Shown: positions 37,853-47,653 of the stretch, in pieces
Layout of the letters: the number at the start of each line of letters is the position of its first letter
Position numbering within the stretch: position 1 is the stretch's first letter
Assembly: GCA_001766655.1 (NCBI GenBank)
Contig: MJCC01000003.1
Coordinates: forward strand, 124,001-188,000
Reading direction: 5' to 3'
DNA: 64,000 nt
Source: Phytomonas francai
Taxonomy: Eukaryota > Euglenozoa > Kinetoplastea > Trypanosomatida > Trypanosomatidae
Made by a program: the position numbers and the translations under genes
The notes under the pieces: model-generated
Seen by the model: the letters and a program-made list of their open reading frames with translations, nothing else
Databases searched by the model: none
Told to the model about the DNA's origin: nothing

Positions 37853-38234
37853 CTTGGATTCAGTTCTTTTCCTTTGAGTTGGGAGTGTTAGAACACAGAT
37901 ATCTCTTAGACTTTTATTTTTGTTATTTAAAATTTTTCTGCGTCAAAAGGGAAAGCGAACTTTGTGCCTACAAGGTCTGGAGAAGAATGCTAACTAATAA
38001 GTAAATAAAATCAAACACAGGTTATGGTGGATAATCGCATGATGGATAAACAGAAGTTACACTATCACAAGCGCAAGGTTTTAGCCATTGAAATAACTTG
38101 AGAACTTTTTTTTGATGGACGAGGGGGGAGGGGGGAAGTGAAAGCGAAAATCGAAACACAACTTGACTAGGTTGACTATTTCTCCCTTCTTCTTGATATT
38201 TCCCCCCACCAGCACACACGTGTGTCCTTCAAGA
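37853..38234. other. Intergenic spacer
   Basis: Short spacer. The purine run at 38118-38145 is a polypyrimidine tract on the coding strand and a good acceptor candidate for PARN. Confidence 0.5.
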
Positions 38235-39872
38235 TCACGCCACAAAAGACCACCGTGCGGAGTGTTGTGCTTGCAATGTGTTGCCTTGTCTCCCACCCCC
38301 ACTACCGTCCGTGTCAGAGAATCCAAGCGAGAAGTAGACGTACACCTGAGATAGGTAAGAGGATTTGAGGATGCGCAGCAACTCCTCCGTCGCGACCGGC
38401 GAGCCGTGGTAGTCCGTCACCAGCGTCTCCGCGCACCTTCCGAAAGCCCCTCGCCTTCCGCCGCGCGCCCCCACCACAGCATCCCCATACGCACCCGTCC
38501 CGTCAAGGAGCGTTTTCTGCGGGTCCTCGTCGCACCGGCACGCTTCATAAACGTATTGCAGTGACTCGGGATTCAGTAGGTAGCACAACTGCGGGATAAC
38601 TTCCACCACGAACTGGAAGGAGTAGGTTTCTTGAGACTGAAGAAAAAATGGTGGCCGGTCGTCACTCGCTATCATGGGCGTGATAGAAACAATCTTGGTG
38701 AGAATGTCTATAGTATGCAAATTCGCGCCGGAAGGACTCGGGCGCTGCTCTGCACTGCTGATGCCCACCACAGCGGGTTTGGGGGGGGGCTCTTGGTCAT
38801 TAGGGATCGACTTACCTGGCAACTCACACGCCGGATTCCACACGTCACTGGTGTAGAGATCGAAGGTCGCGCCATAGAGGGTGATCGGCGCGCCCGAGGA
38901 ATTTGTGATGCTCAGGTTCAGCAATAGTCGGTCATTACTCAAAGGAAACGTGACTGACTTCAGGTCTAACGCACAGCAGACCCGAATCGGCGTGTAGTGG
39001 CAGCCAAACGGAAGGAAGTAGCCTCGTTCACGACCAAACAGGGCATCATAGTCGTCGTTGTCCGAGTCCAATAAGGCTCGGAAAAGAACCTTCATAAGAA
39101 TATATCTCTGGTCTTGTTGATCAGGCGGCGACGGAGATGAGGAGTTGTAAGACCCACCACTGTATTCACCATCACCCGCCGGAGACACCACCACGGCGTT
39201 GGGAACTCCGAAGGGCAGCATGAGAACAAACGCAAAGACACCTGGCGCATCCAGGTGCGAACCCTCAACCTCTGGGACCTTAAAACTGAAGACATACTCA
39301 CTCTCAATGCTTTGCGGCACGGCGATCGCAGCGCGCAAGACCTCGCTGCTTGTGGTTACTGATTTCTCAATCGTAGAAAAGGTTGAAAACTTCACTTCCA
39401 TTGCGCCGCCGGCCAGCCCGCAGGAGGAACGTCGTCCCTCAGGAGCCGGTTGGGCAAAATGGCGTTCTTCCCAGAAAGGAGGAGTGCCGAAGTGGAACGC
39501 GCCCGCGCCGCTGGACGTAGCAAGAGTTGCGTGAACATCTTCGCTGCCCTCCACACAAGGAATCAGAAAGGGTACCACAACAACCCACTCAAACAACTTC
39601 TTCCAAGCCTCCACAAAGTTATCCTCTCCAACCTGGGAAAGGAAGTCCAACAAGGTCGAAGAAGACGCCACGTCGGCATCCCCTTCCCCAGGGGTGCCGC
39701 CTGAAACTTCTGCATTGCGCCCATTTTTAAAAGAAATGCGAAGGCGCACGCTTAGTAGTTGCCGGGGGACTAAGTTTTCAAGCTGCTTTTCAGTGAGTGC
39801 AGTCCATTCACCTTCCAGACAGGAGTCACTAAAGTCGAGCGTTACGTGAATAAGGTTTTCAAGTAAGTTCAT
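38235..39872 (-). CDS. Conserved-type protein of unknown function, beta-sandwich-like
   Basis: A 545-aa protein I do not recognise. No signal peptide or membrane segment. The middle and C-terminal parts alternate beta-strand-like stretches (CALDLKSVTFPLSNDRLLLN, then LSITNSSGAPITLYGATFDL, and FFLQSQETYSFQFVVEVIP), which resembles the adhesin or immunoglobulin-like domains of TRAPPC13-type trafficking proteins; that similarity is weak and only a suggestion. Ser/Gly/Pro-rich loops at about 255-275 and a Gly/Arg-rich loop near 475 break the domains. Start ATG 39872. Confidence 0.7.
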   Translation of the reverse strand: MNLLENLIHVTLDFSDSCLEGEWTALTEKQLENLVPRQLLSVRLRISFKNGRNAEVSGGTPGEGDADVASSSTLLDFLSQVGEDNFVEAWKKLFEWVVVVPFLIPCVEGSEDVHATLATSSGAGAFHFGTPPFWEERHFAQPAPEGRRSSCGLAGGAMEVKFSTFSTIEKSVTTSSEVLRAAIAVPQSIESEYVFSFKVPEVEGSHLDAPGVFAFVLMLPFGVPNAVVVSPAGDGEYSGGSYNSSSPSPPDQQDQRYILMKVLFRALLDSDNDDYDALFGRERGYFLPFGCHYTPIRVCCALDLKSVTFPLSNDRLLLNLSITNSSGAPITLYGATFDLYTSDVWNPACELPGKSIPNDQEPPPKPAVVGISSAEQRPSPSGANLHTIDILTKIVSITPMIASDDRPPFFLQSQETYSFQFVVEVIPQLCYLLNPESLQYVYEACRCDEDPQKTLLDGTGAYGDAVVGARGGRRGAFGRCAETLVTDYHGSPVATEELLRILKSSYLSQVYVYFSLGFSDTDGSGGGRQGNTLQAQHSARWSFVA

Positions 39873-40118
39873 TCTCTCGTTTGTCTACCCCTTTTCTGTG
39901 CAGCTTCGTCAGTCACTGCGTGTCCACGCCCTTCTACACGGAATATATGCTTAGAAAATAGAAAAAGAAAGACGGAAATGCGAAAAACTCCAATCCTCAA
40001 TGCAACATATTCATACATGTGGTAACAATAAGCAACCTGTCCTAGCATAAGTAAGAATTAAACTGTATCCATGAATAGGTAAATATATGCATATATATTC
40101 TGTGGATAATACGTGAAG

Positions 40119-40149
<31 letters not shown>

Positions 40150-40240
40150 CTGTTCTATCAAATCTAGCAGCCCAGGGGGGAGGGGAACAAAAGAGTGAGC
40201 TGAATTTCTAGTCACCTGTGCACAGAGCGCGTAACGCTAA
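39873..40240. other. Intergenic spacer with (AT)14
   Basis: Spacer holding the AT run at 40122-40149, and an A/G-rich stretch at about 39955-39990 that reads as a T/C tract for the minus-strand gene at 39872. Confidence 0.5.
40122..40149. repeat. (AT)14 microsatellite
   Basis: AT dinucleotide run in an intergenic spacer. Confidence 0.95.
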
Positions 40241-41209
40241 CTAATTCCATTGAGTCTCTCTCAAAAGCAGCAACTTCTTCCTATATCCCTCCAAAATCTT
40301 TTCGGTCTCTTCGCCACGCCTAAGAAACTCAGCCTCTTGCGCATCAACTTTCCCACAAAGGATTTTAAGGTCTTCTAAGTGAATCATTACTTGAACACCA
40401 TCGCCGTGCAAGTCGGCCTTAAAAGGTAAGAACAGCCCAACTGATTGCTTCTCGAACTGGGTACATTCCAAAGGGATTGACTGCTCTTCCCTGTCAGTGC
40501 TGTCATTAGCATTTGACGAGCGAACCTGACCAAGGGCCGCGCAGTCCGCGTCGTGGTGATACGTAATTGGGCGGTCCTTCGAAGCCCGGTCAACGTCATC
40601 CGAACGTGCGCGTTTTCGTGCATCTGCATTTCCCAAGGACGACGCACGCGACAGAGAGCGTCCCGACGCTCCATCCCATTCGTTTTCTTTATTCGGGTTT
40701 CTGCAGTTCGGCAGATGGGGCTTCGAGTCCCGGGGCGGGTCGTTGGCGTCCGTCTTCTCCCCCGCGCCGCCCTTGTCGCCAAGGTCTTGCATAAAAGATG
40801 TGCACGCTGAGTTGGGGGTGCTGTGGTCCAGCTCATACTCCTGGACGACGATGCGTCCGCGAAAGGTAACACGGTTGGTACCCGCCTCCGACCTGGCATC
40901 GCGGTATGCGATGTAGTGCCGCCCCACGTGCAGGACATCCGAGGGGGAATCCAACGCGACGGTGCGGGGCTGGACGCTGCCATGCGCGTCACACTCCAGC
41001 ACACTACTGATGTTGAACTCCTCGGCCAAATCGCGCAACGTGATGCTGTGGTGGTGGTAAATGGGGAGGAACTGCTCCTTGTCTGAGTCGCCGTCCTTGA
41101 CGAACACAACAGCACCACTCTTGGGGGCGGCCTCGTTTTGGGGCCACTGCACGCTGTCGTAGGTAGTGGTGGCAAAATGCACACTATTAGTTTCTTGAGT
41201 GCTATGCAT
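40241..41209 (-). CDS. Hypothetical protein, 322 aa
   Basis: Unrecognised. The open frame extends to 41248 only through a TTG; the first ATG is at 41209. The N-terminal third looks folded (AVVFVKDGDSDKEQFLPIYH, TFRGRIVVQEYELDH). The middle (about 140-230) is low complexity, rich in Asp/Asn/Ser/Arg, with KKKR-type basic spots (ADARKRARSDDVDR) that could be nuclear signals. The C-terminus is a short coiled coil (DAQEAEFLRRGEETEKILEG). Good length and position within the array support it being real. Confidence 0.65.
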   Translation of the reverse strand: MHSTQETNSVHFATTTYDSVQWPQNEAAPKSGAVVFVKDGDSDKEQFLPIYHHHSITLRDLAEEFNISSVLECDAHGSVQPRTVALDSPSDVLHVGRHYIAYRDARSEAGTNRVTFRGRIVVQEYELDHSTPNSACTSFMQDLGDKGGAGEKTDANDPPRDSKPHLPNCRNPNKENEWDGASGRSLSRASSLGNADARKRARSDDVDRASKDRPITYHHDADCAALGQVRSSNANDSTDREEQSIPLECTQFEKQSVGLFLPFKADLHGDGVQVMIHLEDLKILCGKVDAQEAEFLRRGEETEKILEGYRKKLLLLRETQWN

Positions 41210-41965
41210 TTGCTTCGTGGTAAAAAAAATAAAATATAAAAACAACAAATGACAATCTAGGTGGCTTCTATTCTAACATATTAAGAGTACAAGCAACGTT
41301 TGTACTCCGCTATGGTACTATGTGTTACTTTTTGCTTGAATCTCCTCTTATCTATGCTAGTGACTATCAATAGAATGAAAAGAATTACACTTTTTTCACA
41401 GAGTGAAATTTCCTTCACAAAGCTGAAGAAGCACATTTGTTGGTGGAGAATGAAAAGTCAGGTATTGTCTACACGTTGTTGGATTCTATAACAGTTGCTA
41501 CTTTCTGCATTTTCGGATCTACAGACACGGATATTGGTGTTAAAAATAGATGATGCTGCATCATTCTACTGCACTGCTTCTTTCCCCAGGTCACGAGTAA
41601 AAGCGAAAGATGGAACCCTCTTACTTTAGCAAAATAATGAACATCAGTACACACCTAAAGAATGAGGTTACACTCATCCTGTTGATATGCATCATTATAA
41701 ATTCAGCTGCAAAGAAGAGGCGTAAGGAAGATTGACAAAGAGAACATGAAAAAAAAAAGTCTACTGATAGGGAAAATGATAATGCAATGAACTTCTTTTT
41801 TATTATTTTTGCATTCTTGCATTGACTCTGAACATGATTGTCAGAGCAAACAATGTGAAGAGCCTGAAAGAGTATAAAAAGTCTCATCTCACCCACCCAC
41901 CCACCCCATGGAAAGAAATCGAAAATCACTCGCCATCCGTCATTCCAAACTGTTCGGACCTATTT
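41210..41965. other. Intergenic spacer
   Basis: UTR spacer. The A-rich run at 41220-41245 is T-rich on the coding strand. A CA/ACCC repeat lies at about 41890-41907. No gene seen. Confidence 0.5.
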
Positions 41966-43258
41966 CTATTCAACAGCGAAGGCTTGTTGGTCGCGGTGAG
42001 GGGTAGAAGGAAATAGCACAAGATTATCCTTGCCAACTCCTGAACATGACATAGCGGACTGCAAAAGCCTGTCTAAAATTAGCTGTGTTAGATAAATCCT
42101 ACGGCCCCAATATTTACCATTATCGGAGTCAATCAGCAGTCTTCCGTCGGTTCCCAGCTGAGTTAAAGACTCCCGCAGGTGCAGCCATACGGCGTGGCCA
42201 CTGCCCTCAGAGGGAGCACTGAGATACTCCTCCGTGGTTTCTGCCTCCATCGCAATCGTCAGTGGTGCTACCGCAGAGGAACTCGGGGAAATGGCATCAG
42301 GGCCCGAAACTTGGTGTGTGTCGTGAATAGCAATATCCAGCGGCTTCAGCACAGAGCGTACTACACGAAAACGAACTCCTTTGCCTCCTCTCGCTTCGTT
42401 CTGCACAGCACCTGCTTCTTCAACCTCCTCGTTAACATTCAGGGCCCCTTCGCTGGCTATGATTAGCATATGACGTTCCGGCACTATCGTCCGCCCCTCT
42501 TGGTAGCGGCAGTCAAGGGTCACCGTCACGTTGGCGCCATCGATGAGGAAGCGCATGTACGCTTCAAAGACTGCAATGGACCCATCTTGCGCACACGCAG
42601 CGATGCACCCTGACACACACACAGGGACGGCGAAGTTGAGGAGAAGCAGGACCTTGCTGATGGCCTCCCAAACGAGGTCCTCCAGAACCCCTCGCGCGAG
42701 CGTGGGTCTGTCGACGAGGCTGAGCTCCACGTGCCGCACGCGGCCCAGGTCGCCCAGAAGCTTGGCGACCTGAGTCATCATCAGCCCGCCGTGCGCGGTG
42801 GGCGCGCCGTCCAGGTAGAGTAGCCGCGCAGCCGACATCCCGTGCAGCCAGCCAAGGAGCTGGCCTGCGTCTGGCGCCGCGGCGGATGGGTCACCCCCAA
42901 CCACGTGTTTACGGGCCTCAATGCACTCCCGCACCCAACGATCCCGTTCTAGAATTGGCAGTGCAATGTAAACCACATTAACAGCAGAGGAGCGGACCAC
43001 ATCCGAGTAGAACTCCACAACGTGTGGCGCGTGAACAGTCTCCATACCCGCTTCACTCTCAGATAGGTCCTTCAAAACCTTACAAACATACGATTGGGCG
43101 CCGGGAAGGTCAACTGATGTAGCCAAGTGAACCAACCGGTTTCCGGAACGGTGCAAGTCAGCCCATATCTGAGCAAGATTCCGTGGGACCCCTAAGATTC
43201 CAATTCCCAAGATGACTCGACTACCGCGAAAGGTCCTAGCGGATGATGAGAAACGCAT
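41966..43258 (-). CDS. Gfo/Idh/MocA-like (NAD(P)-Rossmann) protein B
   Basis: A 430-aa protein in the Gfo/Idh/MocA oxidoreductase layout. The frame runs to a GTG at 43294; the first ATG is 43258, giving MRFSSSARTFRGSRV, which could be a short mitochondrial presequence. The nucleotide-binding turn GIGILG fits GxGxxG. Next come VNVVYIALPILERDRWVREC and the IEARKHVVGGDPSAA segment at about 112-125, where the family's E-K-P motif should be; it reads G-D-P, so the catalytic Lys is absent. The second domain has the family's order (LLYLDGAPTAHGG, GRVRHVELSLVD, then a beta-rich half). It shares architecture with protein A at 4601-6640, on the opposite array, without its long insertions. Probably a nucleotide-binding but atypical or inactive dehydrogenase-like protein; function unknown. 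Confidence 0.6.
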   Translation of the reverse strand: MRFSSSARTFRGSRVILGIGILGVPRNLAQIWADLHRSGNRLVHLATSVDLPGAQSYVCKVLKDLSESEAGMETVHAPHVVEFYSDVVRSSAVNVVYIALPILERDRWVRECIEARKHVVGGDPSAAAPDAGQLLGWLHGMSAARLLYLDGAPTAHGGLMMTQVAKLLGDLGRVRHVELSLVDRPTLARGVLEDLVWEAISKVLLLLNFAVPVCVSGCIAACAQDGSIAVFEAYMRFLIDGANVTVTLDCRYQEGRTIVPERHMLIIASEGALNVNEEVEEAGAVQNEARGGKGVRFRVVRSVLKPLDIAIHDTHQVSGPDAISPSSSAVAPLTIAMEAETTEEYLSAPSEGSGHAVWLHLRESLTQLGTDGRLLIDSDNGKYWGRRIYLTQLILDRLLQSAMSCSGVGKDNLVLFPSTPHRDQQAFAVE

Positions 43259-44203
43259 CCAAAAACGATACAGACTCTTCTTACTGACTTTCACTTTAGT
43301 ATCCTCTTTTCGAGGGTCTTTGTCACGAGGAAAAGTTGGGAAAATATAGGGAAAATGAAGACTTACAGTCTAAATAGCACCAGAATAGAACAATATTAAC
43401 AGTATTTACACGTGTATATAATCTATGCCGCACTATCAATAGAATTAATCATATTATGCAAATAAGAATAATAAACTACCATTATTTCTTCTAGATAATT
43501 GCTTTCCTTTTAATAAACAAGATACAGGAATAGTTAGTATCGATTTCTAGGTAAAATTGTGACGCCATCGTAGAGTTTTTTTCCTGAGTTATGTTTCTTC
43601 TTATTTACCTTTTAACCCCTGGAACTGCACTCTTGTAGTTTACGGATTGAACTACTTTCCAATATTTTAAGTACTCTGAGCGCTTCTTTAAAGACCCTCT
43701 GCCCTTTTCCTCTTTCGGAAAGCACTAATAAAGTTTATTTTTGTATTGTTTAGCAAGACATCCAGTAGTATTCACTCACGTGGAAATGTTTTACAAACTT
43801 GAACACACGCAAAAAAAAAGATAAACGAGAGAAAACTTATTTGATCAGCAACGGCAACTTATTCGCATTCAACGCAAATATTTGGAAAAAAAAAAGAATT
43901 AAAAAAATGGGTTCATAATCGAAAAAGGGCATGCCCTCAGTCATTCCAGAAGAAATTAAAATGGCGTTTTACGTAACAGATACTGCGTAAAGCGTCATAC
44001 TAAAAGAGAGAGTAAAGTATGACAGATAATCTAAAATAAAAGAATGGATTTAAAATGTGTGCGCAGATACCAATACCCCGTCTAAGATATACCTTTGAAT
44101 CATATGCTTACTGCAGAACATTTACTGAAAGCTTCAGCATAAGTTTCCATAAAGGGAAATACAAAACATATTTTCCACAATCTAGTCCTCTTTTTTCCGT
44201 TTT
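43259..44203. other. Intergenic spacer of 0.95 kb
   Basis: UTR spacer. Purine-rich runs at about 43320-43360 (T/C tract on the coding strand) precede protein B. No gene seen. Confidence 0.5.
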
Positions 44204-47022
44204 TTACACGGTAAATCGTGCAGAAAATGGTGTGTAACGTCCTTCCATAAACACGTATACGGTCACCAACATCATTAATGATGTCCCACACGGAAAAGAG
44301 GGGTGAAGGGCAATAATGTACGTTCCCCGAGACCCACCACCGGAAAGTTGAAGCTGTTGAGGCCAACGTCGTGTCGGTATCGTTCGTGTGCTGTTCGGAT
44401 CTAATGAGAACATATCCTCCTGCTTGAGCTCGATCCCCCCAATAAAAATAGCGTAGTCCGCGTTGTTGATAAGGTTGATCTCGGTGCCTCGGGTTGGTGT
44501 CTTGTCGTCGAGGTAGATGTCAAGGGGGCAGCCCCGGCCCATGAGCGGGATGTCGAAGAATTTACTGTATGGTATCGCTTGAAGTGACGATAAATGACGC
44601 GTATAGCGAGGAGTCGGCGGGCTGGGTTGTGATTCCTGTGGCTTGGGTGGCTGCTGTGGTTGGGGTGGCTGCTGTGACTGGGGTGGCTGCTGTGGTTGGG
44701 GTGGCTGCTGTGGTTGGGGTGGCTGCTGTGGTTGGGGTGGCTGCTGTGGTTGGGGTGGCTGCTGTNNNNNTGGGGTGGCTGCTGTGGTTGGGGTGGCTGC
44801 TGTGGTTGGGGTGGCTGCTGTGGTTGGGGTGGCTGCTGTGACTGGGGTGGCTGCTGTGGTTGGGGTGGCTGCTGTGGTTGGGGTGGCTGCTGTGACTGGA
44901 GTAGCTGCTGTGGTTGGGGTGGCTGCTGTGACTGGAGTAGCTGCTGTGACTGGGGTGGCTGCTGTGGTTGGGGTGGCTGCTGTGGTTGCTGGGGCGGGGG
45001 TGGTTTCTGGGGTACGTGGGTTGCAGCTTGTTGTGCAATGTCAACATGCTGTGCCTGTGAAGGCAGTACCGTTACAGAATCCGTATTACTTGCAGTCCTT
45101 GAAGGATCCGGATGCAGAAGAGCCTGGCCTGGCACTAGGGAAGGGAGCGCCGAAGGTGGGGCGATATTTACCTTACTATGGGCACTTGTGATGACAGTCG
45201 AATAAGCGTTAGATGCGTGCAAGAGATCAGTACCCTCGGCGCCTGAATAGGCAGCAGGCGTGGCTTCTTGTTTCGCTGGACCGGACGCGACAGCGATTGG
45301 CATTGCAAGCGCCATATGTGGCGCGCGTGACTCTTCCCCTTGTGATGTCAAATTGGTCACAAAGGGGGAATGAATCCCCTCTGCTGAAGTCGACTTGGGT
45401 GGCTGCCCAGCCTCCGGGTTCACCGTGGGTGCGTCAGAAACTGGGGCGCTAACTGAAGCAACCGCACTTCCAGTGGTAAACGCGTGTACGTTTGTCGCAG
45501 GGTGTGGGGAGTAGCCTGTCATGTTGGAATCTAGCGTGGGTATGCTGTTTGAGGGAAGCGCTGTTGGCTGAGGTTGTGGCTGAGTTTCCGCTTGAGGAAC
45601 GGGGGGGCCGAAGAGATCATCCAGAAAATTCTCAGTCTTTTTGGCGCGTCCGCCAGGGGATGCAGCAGCAGCAGCAGATGGATAAGCGCCAGCCGTACCC
45701 AGTGTCGGTGGAAGACCCTCCGGGGTTCGTTTATTATTTTTGACAAAATCTAACTCGGTAGGGACACAGTGCATGAATCCTGCCTCTATCCCTGCAGGAT
45801 AGGGTTCGTACTGGAGCCGGTTGAGGGATAAGATGATTTGTCGTAACTCCTCTGTTGTTGCCTCGGCGTCGTAGAGCCTTGCCGCCAGTTTATCCCATTG
45901 ATCACCATCCTTAGAGATGTCAGGCGGATCCGTCTTGGGCTTCACTTCTACAGAAGGATTCTTATTTTTTTTAAATTCCAACAGCGTCTTTTCAAGAGAC
46001 TGCATTTGATTAAGTAAGGAAACAACGTCATTAGTGACATCCCGATGCCTCTGCATGGCCTCGAGCTGACGCATTTCCATTTTTTTCTGTTCAATCTGCT
46101 CTTCCACTTCAGCAATCATCCCTTTCTCTTGTGAAGTGAGTCGCTTCTCATCACTCTTTACCATCATCGGGGCTATCCCAGCCTCGTGGGCTGACTTGGC
46201 TTCAATTTGAGCAATTTTTTCCTTCCAAAAGGCTACTTCATTCACAAGCGCCGACGAAGCCGCAGAGCCCGCAGCGACTTTATCTTTATTACCGTACTGT
46301 GCTTCGTACTCGAGCTGCGTAATTTCACGCTCTACTGCCTCAATCCGCTCCTTCAAGTCTGTTTCACTCGGAAACAAAATCGATACCCGGGCAGCTATCT
46401 CGTTCGCTAAATCTACATCCATCTCGATTGATTCTACGCTAGGCGGCAATAAACCTGCTTCTATTAAGGACTTCAGTGCATAGATCGGAAGCCGTGTCTT
46501 TCGATTTTCGTCTGAACCTTTAAAGCCTTCGGATGAGGGGAATGGTGAGTTATACGCAATCTTGGGTGGAGGCTGCGGAGTGGGGGCTTCCCTAAGGGCC
46601 GGTACCGGGGTCCCTACAGGATGCATACGAAAAATCATATGCAACCTCGCTGGGATGTTCATGATACGGAAGGAAATAGCCCTGGTTTCACACATACTCT
46701 CCCCTGCCAACACGCTACACATGCCAGCGAGAGGAACATCAAATCCTGTGACCTTAGAAGGGCCACGTGAGCTGGAATAGCAATGTATGCTAATGTTAAT
46801 GATGCGTTGATCTTTGGGTGAATTGAAAGCAATGGAAAAGGGATGGAATTTGACGATATCGCTTTCTTGTGCAAAGGTTACTTCCCTATTATCATCGCAC
46901 ACAGATGGCTCTGTTGTTATACCCAAATCCTTTCGATTTATATGCACGGAGTACTTAAAACCTGGTTGGCAAAAACTCCCCTTGAGCTTCAGGGGGCATA
47001 TCAACACACTGTAAAGAGGCAT
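44204..47022 (-). CDS. Large coiled-coil protein with Q/P 18-bp repeat (5-N gap breaks frame)
   Basis: Unrecognised protein of about 940 aa. ATG at 47022 ([15 protein letters not shown]). The N-terminal 150 residues are beta-rich, like an NT-C2 domain ([33 protein letters not shown]). A coiled coil at about 200-345 follows ([40 protein letters not shown]), then a disordered Ser/Pro/Ala region and the Q/P repeat. The 5 N at 44766-44770 shift the frame. Beyond the gap the true frame continues [15 protein letters not shown], passes [19 protein letters not shown], and ends at 44204 with a second beta-rich domain ([20 protein letters not shown]). The repeat geometry shows the missing bases are 3 plus a multiple of 18, which keeps the frame. 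Function unknown; a scaffold or membrane-tether role is a guess. Confidence 0.75.
44640..45000 (-). repeat. 18-bp tandem repeat coding Q-Q-P-P-Q-P
   Basis: About 20 imperfect copies of an 18-bp unit (plus strand GGCTGCTGTGGTTGGGGT). Variants code [12 protein letters not shown] and QQLLQS. It contains the 5-N gap; copy number across the gap is unknown. Confidence 0.95.
44766..44770. other. Assembly gap (5 N) in Q/P repeat
   Basis: Five N within the tandem repeat. Flanking units show that three bases plus any whole units belong here, so five N creates a false frameshift. Confidence 0.95.
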
Positions 47023-47653
47023 AGTCAAAATAATAATAATAATAATAACTCTGCTGGAAGTAGCTAGCGATTCGGGCTTCTTTCACTTGCTCTAAAAAAA
47101 AAAATGCCAATAATAATGAAATCCACCAAGCGCAAAGAACTGAAACAAGCAAAATCTCACAATTTTCTTCTCCCTTTTTGAAAGTTTCTGTTCTATAAAA
47201 AGTACCAATCAGAATAACCCTGTATAACTGTATCAGCTTTTTAAAAAGTCTTTACGATACAGTCCCACTTGGGATTCTATATATGTATATAAAGAAAAAA
47301 CAAAAACTAAAATGAGCTATATCAAAAGATTAAATGAAATTGAGAAAGATTTGAAAAATATAGAGATCAGAGAAAAAGTGAAATCAGCAATATGAACGTG
47401 GACAACCTAGCATTGAAAGATATAAAGGTTAATAATTCGATCTTAGTTAATATGTTGTGTAAATGATTGTTACCATTAATTGTATCCTCATTTGTGCTCA
47501 GGCCTATCCAAAGCGCAAAAGGGGACGTAGTATTTGCATCACCTGCAATGCATATAAGCGAGCTTATATATATATATATATATATATAAGCAGAAAAGTG
47601 TATACCATAATCACAAATGGTGAGAGGCAACATAACTTTCGCGCTCCTACTAC
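47023..47653. other. Intergenic spacer with (TA)12
   Basis: UTR spacer. AAT repeats at about 47029-47046, an A11 run at about 47094-47104 (T tract on the coding strand), and the TA run at 47565-47589. No gene. Confidence 0.5.
47565..47589. repeat. (TA)12 microsatellite
   Basis: TA run flanked by an inverted AGCTTATA/TATAAGC pair, so the locus could fold into a hairpin. Confidence 0.95.

Noticed and set aside
44640..45000. CRISPR-like periodic repeat
   Set aside because: Units are contiguous coding repeats without spacers, in a eukaryotic gene.
44569..45205. Gly/Trp/Cys- and Ala/Val-rich ORFs over the Q/P repeat
   Set aside because: Other frames of the 18-bp repeat; the Q/P frame joins to conserved-looking sequence at both ends.
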